Positions 56,891 through 64,000 of a DNA stretch of 64,000 nt are shown one piece after another. The position numbers were made by a program, and so were the translations under genes. Source of the DNA: Celoporthe dispersa (lineage: Eukaryota > Ascomycota > Sordariomycetes > Diaporthales > Cryphonectriaceae); NCBI GenBank assembly GCA_016584495.1, contig WAID01000005.1, positions 992,501-1,056,500 of the forward strand. The letters are read 5' to 3'. Numbering within the stretch: the stretch's first letter is position 1; the number at the start of each line of letters is the position of its first letter. Under the pieces are notes generated by a model. That model was given only the letters and a program-made list of their open reading frames with translations. It did not search any database and had not been told where the DNA came from.

Positions 56891-58318
56891 ATGGCAGGAA
56901 TAGCTCCAGGCAAGACCTTGACGCCCGGGCTGGACTTCAGTGGCCAGTCCTACATCGACTGGGCCAAGAAGGCCGATGCCGATGTTGACAGGGCTCACGC
57001 GATCATCAAGGAGAAACTGCCCCTTCTCGGCCAGCTGAAGGGCGTCATTTCCCTCACCTTTGGTGATCGCCAGCCTGTCTTCCTCGATGCTCGCTCGGGG
57101 GAGGCCAAGCTGGTGGACTCGTTCTCTGGCGAGCCCACCACCATCCTGAACATGAAGCCGGAATGTGAGTGAGATTACACTGCTATCATGTCGACACCGC
57201 TGGAGGGGACAGAAGGAGCTGACGCCGCGCGCAGACATCGCCCAGTTTTACGAGGGTAAGCTGGAGCCCCGGTACGGACTCTTCAAGGATGCTTTCTTCC
57301 ACCCGGCGTCCATGCCGAAGGGCGACGTCCCTCTCGGCGTCAAGTTTGCCGACCTGCTCTGCCCGAATCCTCCCGTGCCGCCAAAGAAGGTTGTCCCAGG
57401 GGCGTTCAGCCGCCTGCCACAGCCTACGGAGGATCTCGAACAGGTCAAGCGCGACATCGAGGAGTTTGGGTACGGTCTGTTCAAGAACGGCCTGACGCCT
57501 GAGCAAAACGCCATCCTGAAGAAGGCTGTGCAGGAGCAGGCGGCTGGCGAGAACAAGGCCGGCGTGGGACAGGAGGATGGAGGCGGATCCAACCAGCGCA
57601 TCTGGACCCTGATCAACAAGGGCGACGAGTTTATTGACTTTCTCAACCACCCACTGATCGATGCCCTCGTCCCGTGGTTCCTCGGCGAGCACGCCCTGAT
57701 CCACAGCTACAGTGCCAAGTAAGCAGGAGTTTCCCTAAAGTTTACAAAAGAAAGAACCCAAAGTTTGCTGACCCTTACCGCCTTTTTTTTAGCATCACCC
57801 GCCCGGGAGGCACCCACATGCAGCTGCACACTGACCAGATCGCGGTCCAGCCTCCTCTGCGCAACCTCGCCTTTGGACTGAACCTCCTCTGGTTTCTCGA
57901 AGACTTCAACGAGGAGAACGGCGGCACCCGCATCTTCCCTGCGTCTCACCTGGGCGCCGTCGCCCCTCCGGATATCTTCAACATCGAGGGCACGGTCGCA
58001 GCTGAGGGCACGGCCGGAACGTGTCTCATCACTGATAGTAGGGTGTGGCACGCCACGGGGCCTAACAATGCCAAGTCGGGCGAGAGGCCCGCCATCCTCA
58101 TGTTTTTCATGAGGAGTTTTATCCGCCAGCAGGAGAACAACTTCCTGTCCCTGCGGAAGGATGTGGAGGCGAAGCTGTCGGACAGGGTGAAGAGGATGCT
58201 CGGGTTCTGCACCACGGGCGCGCTGGGAGGAATCGAGGGCGAGGTCCGAGAGGGCATATTCGTCTCGAGGAAGGATGACTGTGTTGGCAAGCTCCGCGCG
58301 GAGCATGTACCAAAGTAG
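56891..58318 (+). CDS. SCP2-like domain fused to a PhyH-family dioxygenase
   Basis: Predicted Fe(II)/2-oxoglutarate dioxygenase of 427 residues. Exons: 56891-57164, 57235-57718, 57793-58318; all phases agree. The N-terminal ~110 residues (LKGVISLTFGDRQPVFLD...SFSGEPTTILNM, then FYEGKLEPRYGLFKDAF) resemble a sterol-carrier-protein-2 lipid-binding fold. The C-terminal part is a phytanoyl-CoA-dioxygenase-like domain: HxD in LHTDQI, FLEDFNEENGGTRIFPASH, distal His in RVWHATGPN and the 2-oxoglutarate Arg in ERPAI. Fusing a lipid carrier to an oxygenase suggests a hydrophobic substrate. No peroxisomal C-terminal signal of the SKL type is present (ends HVPK). The role is inferred from domains. Confidence 0.85.
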
Positions 58319-59129
58319 ACTTTTGGATATTAGATGCCCGGATGCCCAAGGTGCACCTTTACTGTTAATCTAGATGCTCCTAGTGATACAAAAGAGATTC
58401 AAGTCCTGGCTGTGCTGCTTGTAAGTCAGTATGGCTCTCCACAATTCGAAGAACAAAGCACAGCTTGACCATATATGCAGCTCACCTTATGTGTATCATT
58501 ATGATGACTCCTTTCCATCAAAACTGAGAGTAAGAGTAGCCTGTAACCTGGCAGACGGAAGGGAAACATTGAGGGGCTGGGCGGTCAAGGAGGAAGCCAA
58601 AGGATCAAAGCAAAAAGACCAGAAAGAGCGTTCGCACAAGTTACCCTAACCCTTTGGTCAGCCCTGTAACAGAGGAACTACCCACAGCAGGCCCCCCCCC
58701 GCGGCGTGCCCCCCTTCCCCCACCAATCCACCCCAGGGCTGACGATCCGCGGGGCGCAGGCGCTGAGACGCCGTGTTTGCCTCCCAAGCCTCCCTCACCT
58801 TGCCTAGGTAATTCCTGCCGGACCATCTGTTCAACCCTCTTTCCCCCTCATGCTAACCTTGGACTTACATTAGTCCAACGACGAATGGAAAACCGTCCTC
58901 GCTCTGAAGGTGCACAAGAGAGACCCTTTGTCCCAGGCCGGCCCAAAAACAGCCTTTTGTTGTTCCAGATGGCGTCATGAGCCGGCGAAATCCATCTCCA
59001 CATCCTCTCGCCTTCCCAACCGGCCTGGACTTGCATGCGCCGATTCCACGTTCTTCCTCCTGTGGTCACCATCCAGCCCCTCCCTGAGGCTTTTGACCAA
59101 AGACTGATCGAATCCTCGAGGCGGGAACC
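58319..59129. other. intergenic
   Basis: About 800 bases between two plus-strand genes. It includes a C-rich stretch at 58688-58725. No coding signal recognised. Confidence 0.45.
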
Positions 59130-60170
59130 ATGACCGACTCGTCGCCGTCGCCCTTCTCAACCCCCAAGCGCAAGAGACCGCACGGCACTTCCGAGGATGC
59201 GCCCCCTTCGGTGAATACACAGTTCCGATTCGACGCCAGCGTGGCCGGCTCGATGCCCTCTAGCGATGAAAGCAGCCCTCGTACCAAGGTCGCTCACAGG
59301 TTCGGGGGTCTCGTCCTGGCCGACCGCAGCGTGCGTAGCGGCAGCGGAAGTGGGGGCGGGGTTGCAGCGGCAGCGGCAGCGGCACAGGCTCCCGTGCTGC
59401 TCGCGAGGCCTGGAGTTGCCGGTGGCGACCATGCGACGGACAGGATGCAGATAGATGAGGACGAGTCCAAGATGAGGAAGCGCTTTCGAATGTCGCCCTC
59501 GCCAGACCACCCAAGCACCGGCTCTGAGCAGCCTGCAAGTCACGTCGAGGCCGAGACCCCTGCGACGCCTGAGGCTCGAGGGAGCGAGCCTCCTGGCGCC
59601 GCTGAGCCGACCGCCGCCCAACCTCGACTCGCACCGGCCGGCGAAGACGCGCCACCACAGCCCGACGATCCTGTCCCACAAGTTGCGGTCGACCGGGCGC
59701 TCCTGAACTCGTCGCCGAAGCCATCTCCAGCCAAACTCTCCAGGCCAGTGACCACCGTCGATCTCCCTGTCGAATCACTCAAGACGAAAGCCGGCCGAAA
59801 ACGAGCTGGCGCGCCACCGGTCGCAGGTAGCACCACCACCAAGGCCGACCCGGTTCGAGCCGCCCTGACCTGGCACGAGGATGAGATCACAGTCTACGAT
59901 CCCGAGGACGAGGACGACGACGGCGTGGGGATTAATGGCATCGGGTTTAAGCCGACCCCCGCTATTGCACACGCCCGCACCATGAAGAGGAGGCAGCAGC
60001 TGGCCGAGTACAAGAAGAGGGAGGAGAAGGAAGCCAGGGCCCGCAGGAGCCATAGGAGACGGGGCAGCCCAGAGAAATCTGTGACACCGACGCTGAAGCA
60101 TAAGAACCGCAGCGACAGAAAGGTGCGGTTTACGGAGGCCGAGAGCACCACGATGATCGAGACCATCTGA
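59130..60170 (+). CDS. conserved hypothetical fungal protein, disordered and basic
   Basis: Single-exon protein of 346 residues. The N-terminus has a nuclear-signal-like STPKRKRPHG; the middle is rich in Ser, Pro, Ala and Glu with an Ala7 run and many SP/TP sites. The C-terminal third is the most protein-like part: LTWHEDEIT, a DPEDEDDDG acidic stretch, GINGIGFKPTPAIAHAR, then a long Arg/Lys/Glu helix and KVRFTEAE. I associate this C-terminal pattern with an uncharacterised conserved protein of filamentous fungi. It is likely nuclear; no enzymatic function is visible. It is intact and tail-to-tail with COX20, 400 bp away. Confidence 0.75.
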   Translation: MTDSSPSPFSTPKRKRPHGTSEDAPPSVNTQFRFDASVAGSMPSSDESSPRTKVAHRFGGLVLADRSVRSGSGSGGGVAAAAAAAQAPVLLARPGVAGGDHATDRMQIDEDESKMRKRFRMSPSPDHPSTGSEQPASHVEAETPATPEARGSEPPGAAEPTAAQPRLAPAGEDAPPQPDDPVPQVAVDRALLNSSPKPSPAKLSRPVTTVDLPVESLKTKAGRKRAGAPPVAGSTTTKADPVRAALTWHEDEITVYDPEDEDDDGVGINGIGFKPTPAIAHARTMKRRQQLAEYKKREEKEARARRSHRRRGSPEKSVTPTLKHKNRSDRKVRFTEAESTTMIETI

Positions 60171-60571
60171 CGACCATTGCTTGGGGGAAAGGGTCCGGCA
60201 GTTGATCGAGTGGCAGCCGACAGGACCTTCGCTTAGGAGTATCATGTTTCGAGGAAGGCATGAACACGCAGACCTATCTATCCACACGCGAGCGTTGCTT
60301 TAGGAGATGGACATTGTGTCGGCAGGTTTTTCTTTCTTTCTCTCCCTCAAGGGACGCGGTTGAGGGAGCAGGCTTTTGCGATCGCGGGCTCAAAGCTCGA
60401 GAGGATTCTTTCTTTGATAAAATTGCTTCACAGTATACCCATAAAACGCCACAATAATGCAACACAACGATTTTTTTCTCCCAGACGCCTTTTCGGTGCC
60501 TCGCTCCTTGCTTGCGGTTTCGTATTTTTTTCTTCTTTCTGCTTTCTTTCTCTGCGCATGCCGGCAGAATC
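60171..60571. other. intergenic between convergent genes
   Basis: About 400 bases with T-rich patches, holding the 3' ends of the hypothetical gene and COX20. Nothing else seen. Confidence 0.5.
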
Positions 60572-61212
60572 CTACCAGAACCTGTACCAGCTCTTTTGTG
60601 CAGCTTTTTGTGTGGCAAGTTCTTGCTCTGTCTGCCGCTGTAACCTCTTCTCGTCCTCCTGTTTTTTCTGTTCTGCCTGCTTCTTGCTCACCACCTCCAC
60701 GACCCTCTTCATGTTTGCACGTTCGACCCTCCTCTGGTATTGGCAGTACTCGTACGCGATGACGCTGGCTGCGACTCCAGAGCCGACAGCCCAGTTTGCC
60801 GCCTTTGGTATGGGTGCTGTTCGCCCTCCCAGTCAGCCACGGGATCTCCTCCCTCCCCAAAAGATTTCTGAGCCCTCAAACGGCCTCACAGGGGACTTTT
60901 TCTTCTTCTTCTCCTTGTGTACATACCGCCGACAATATACCTCAGAAACCCGATCGCAGATCCTGACCCGATACCCGTGAGCAGACCCTCCCGCGTGCAT
61001 GGAGCCTGGTGCACCTTGAGGAAATCATCCGCCTTGATCGTCGTCACAGCCTCGCCCAGGGTCGCGCGCTTGTCTGGGTCTACGCCTTCTGGTATGGGCT
61101 TTGACTTTAGCGAGACCTCCGCAAAGCGCTGTGCCGCCGCAGCTTCTGCCTGTCGTTGTTGTTCGCGGTCGATGGTGGTAGACTGGTTGGGTGACGAGGG
61201 TGAGGCGGACAT
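60572..61212 (-). CDS. COX20: cytochrome c oxidase assembly protein COX20
   Basis: Mitochondrial inner-membrane chaperone of 176 residues that helps insert and mature Cox2. Exons: 61212-60927 and 60816-60572 (GTATGT...AACAG, phase 1). The conserved core spans the splice: APCTREGLLTGIGSGSAIGFLRYIVG, then APIPKAANWAVGS and EYCQYQRRVE, forming two short membrane helices. The N-terminus is a Ser/Gln/Ala-rich lead and the C-terminus a long Lys/Glu/Gln helix ending YRFW. The core order is typical of Cox20/FAM36A. It is divergent from POL2, with about 690 bases between start codons. The intron is 110 bp. Intact. Confidence 0.85.
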
Positions 61213-61900
61213 GGTGGGCTACATCTGACAAGAGACGAAGCCGTTCAGGGCGGATTTCTTGTCCTCTTGTCGCAGAGATCTTCTTCGGCGCTTTCAGGAC
61301 GGACGGCTCGATCCGTTCAGACTGACGTCCTCTCACACAGTCAAAATATCATGCCGGGTGGTCTGTGCAGCCTGCAGGGATAGCAGCTAGCTCATGCAGC
61401 CAGGGCGTGGGGCAACATTGAGCTAGGCCCCTATGGGGGCCAGCGTACCACTGTACAGGGCCCAGAGGGGCGCCCCAACGTGCGGCGCGTGTAGACGCGG
61501 TCCAGCACTGCGCTCGAGACGCGTCAAGCAGATTCAGAGGGGGAACCACTTTGATATTTCACCTGCAGCAGCCAACAACACCATGTTGGATTCTGCTGAC
61601 ATGCCAATTGACGGAGATTCATGAGGCCCTGCTGATGATCCTTTTTTCTTCTTTTTTCTTTTCGTTTTCCACCTTCCTACCTATACCCTTCCATTCTCCT
61701 AGTCAGTTCACTCGTATGCACTCTTTCCATCCGCACCGAGTTTCTTTCACGTCTTCGGTTCCTCATTAAACACGCGTTGGGCCTCTCGTGCTTGAGAGCC
61801 ATTGCGCCCTCGATTACGATCCCACCCTTCCGACTGAAGGACTCTCGAACGATCCTCCCCGCCCCCATTTTCCACGGACACAACCTCTCCCGTACCCACG
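61213..61900. other. bidirectional promoter between COX20 and POL2
   Basis: About 690 bases between two divergent start codons. A T-rich/CT-rich tract at 61640-61760 precedes POL2. No gene recognised. Confidence 0.5.
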
Positions 61901-64000
61901 ATGCCAAACACCTCCCTCCGCCGGCCCCAGAAGGGGTTCCGTGGCGGACGGGGCGGCAAGCAGGCCTACCACGGCGGCTCCAGGACACGAACCTTCACCT
62001 CCTCCACAAAGCGTGCTGAGGCGACATCCGCAGACGAGAAATGGGAGCGCACGCGCCTCGCCCACGCCATAGACGAGAACATGGGGTTCGCCCGGTACGA
62101 GGCGGGCCGCCCCCGCGAGGGCTGGCTCGTCAACGTGCAGCCGACCTCCCTCGAGGACCCCCGCGTGCCGGGCGGTGGCGGCCGGGCAGCGCTCGACTGC
62201 TACTTTATCGAGGAGGACGGCGCCACCTTCAAGGCGACAGTGGAGTACGAGCCGTACTTCCTCGTCGCGGTTCGGAAGGGCCGTGAGATGGAGGTCGAGG
62301 AGTGGTGTAAGCGGGTTGCTGGCGGCGGCGTCGTCAGGAACGTGAGGAGGGTCGAGAGGGAAGACCTGAATATGCCGAACCACCTTCTGGGGTACAGGCG
62401 GACGTTCCTGGAGCTGAGGTTCGCGAATGTCGGGGACCTGCTGGCGGCCCGGAGGGACATCATGCCGGTGGCGGAGAGGAATAAGAAGGGAATGGACGCC
62501 ATGGATACCTATGCCGAGGTTGCCGCGTGAGTACCATATCACTCGCGCGCTGAGCGTGAAGTCTCTTGTTCATGGCGAGGGTGGGGACAGGAGAGGAGAG
62601 GCTGACAGTCACACAGGGCAAGCAACGGCAATTTTGACCTTTTCGACGACGACTCACGAGATGACGACCGGCGACTCAATACCTCCATATCCGATGCAAG
62701 TGATTTCATTGTTGATATAAGAGAATATGACGTTCCATACCATGTCAGAGTAATGATAGACAAAGGTCAGCTCTTCTCGCTTCCTATCCTTATAGCTCGC
62801 ACAGTAAATGCTCATGGCGGAAAATAGGCATCCGGGTGGGGAAATGGTACTTCGTCGAAGCAAAGCACGGCGTTACCACGATGACATGCAACGAAGAGCA
62901 TCTCGCCATGGCTGACCCGGTCGTCATGGCCTACGACATCGAAACCTGCAAAGCACCGCTGAAATTTCCCGATGCTGCCGTGGACCAGATCATGATGATT
63001 TCGTACATGATCGATGGCCAGGGGTTCCTCATTACCAACCGGGAAGTGGTCTCAGAAGACATTGCCGACTTCGAGTACACGCCCAAACCAGAATACCCAG
63101 GACCCTTTATGATTTTCAACGAGCCGAATGAGCGCGCCGTCCTTGAGCGTTTCTTCATGCACATCAAGGAGGCGCGGCCCACCGTCATCGCGACATACAA
63201 CGGTGACTTCTTCGATTGGCCCTTCGTGGAGGCGAGAGCGAGCATCAACGGCATCGACATGTACCACGAGATCGGCTGGAAGAAGGACAGCGAGGACCAG
63301 TTCAAGTCCAACTACAGCGCCCACATGGACTGTTTCCACTGGGTCAACCGGGACAGTTACCTCCCGCAGGGCAGCCGTGGCTTGAAGGCTGTCACGGTCG
63401 CGAAGCTTGGATATGACCCCGACGAGCTTGATCCGGAGCTGATGACACCCTATGCTGCCGAGAGGCCGCAGACACTGGCCGAGTACTCGGTTTCCGATGC
63501 CGTGGCAACTTACTACCTGTACATGAAATACGTGCACCCGTTCATTTTCTCGCTGTGCACGATCATTCCACTAGGACCAGACGACACCGAGCGGAAAGGC
63601 ACTGGAACCCTTTGCGAGATGTTATTGATGGTCCAGGCATACAACCACGAGATCGTGCTTCCAAATAAGCATGTATCGCCCAAGGAGGCGTTCTGGGATG
63701 GCCATCTGCTCGACTCCGAGACGTATGTTGGTGGCCACGTCGAGAGTATCGAGGCCGGGGTCTTCCGAGCAGACATACCGGTCAATTTTGCTGTGGACAC
63801 TGGCGCGGTCGACGAGCTCATCAAGGATCTGGACAACGCGTTGAAATTCGTCATCACGATTGAGGAGAAGAAGAAGCTCGAAGATGTGGAGAATTACGAC
63901 GATGTCAAGGCACAGATCCTCGCGCGGCTCAACCAGCTGAAGGCGACCCCGAACAGGACCGAGAGGCCTCTGATTTACCACTTGGATGTCGCTTCTATGT
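61901..64000 (+). CDS. POL2: DNA polymerase epsilon catalytic subunit, 5' part
   Basis: N-terminal ~635 residues of the leading-strand replicative polymerase; the gene runs off the window at 64000. Exons so far: 61901-62526, 62617-62765, 62828 onward (introns GTGAGT...CACAG and GTCAGC...AATAG). The start encodes an Arg/Gly-rich lead, then the conserved region containing MGFARYEAGRPREGWLVN. Proofreading-exonuclease motif I is visible as VMAYDIETCK, motif II around TYNGDFFDWPF, and motif III in YSVSDAVATYY; the acidic residues are present, so the 3'-5' exonuclease should be active. The polymerase domain lies beyond the window. The frame is intact. It shares a promoter region with COX20. Confidence 0.95.

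Noticed and set aside
1..64000. CRISPR arrays, insertion sequences, rRNA or riboswitches
   Set aside because: None seen; the window is eukaryotic nuclear DNA, and no regularly spaced repeats or transposase-like frames were found by eye.

Overview
The window looks like nuclear DNA of a filamentous ascomycete (Pezizomycotina, most likely a Sordariomycete). The evidence is intron-rich genes with short GT-AG introns of about 50-195 bp and GCTGAC-type branch sites, fungal-only families (Pth11-like rhodopsin-domain proteins, a Clr5-domain protein, a wax-synthase-like protein), an intron-containing tRNA-Gln, and strict eukaryotic housekeeping genes (CCT7, COX20, POL2). Genes lie on both strands with no operons. 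About 23 protein genes and one tRNA gene can be supported.

Layout. 1-3 kb: no supported gene, then a 62-residue Cys/His microprotein (3.1 kb). 3.7-5.3 kb: wax-synthase-like membrane acyltransferase. 8.7-10.8 kb: Swi5/Ace2-type C2H2 transcription factor. 11.9-13.7 kb: CCT7. 14.3-25.2 kb: an accessory block of two FAD-linked oxidoreductases, a UbiA prenyltransferase, a Pth11-like receptor-type protein and an FAD monooxygenase. 26.1 kb: tRNA-Gln(CUG). 27.0-34.2 kb: an Hsp70-like ATPase gene flanked by two paralogous genes that share a C-terminal Cys/His module, the most unusual part of the window. 35.3-37.9 kb: a conserved hypothetical gene and a His/Gly-rich gene. 38.4-54.2 kb: a second accessory block with an SDR, a ketopantoate-reductase-like enzyme, a Clr5 protein, an MDR reductase, an alpha/beta hydrolase, an amidase and a second rhodopsin-domain protein. 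56.9-64 kb: an SCP2-PhyH fusion, a conserved nuclear-looking protein, COX20 and the 5' part of POL2, which runs off the end.

A cross-cutting observation: at least a dozen genes are broken by single-base indels, nearly all in short homopolymer runs, including the tail of the essential CCT7. In each case one added or removed base restores the family-typical sequence and makes intron phases add up. I read this mainly as assembly or base-calling error, not decay; exon coordinates below assume it.

Functional links are inferred from position only. The 14-25 kb block has the tailoring enzymes of a prenylated-aromatic pathway but no PKS, NRPS or terpene cyclase in the window. The Hsp70-like gene and its two flanking paralogues may form a chaperone/zinc-module system that I do not recognise.
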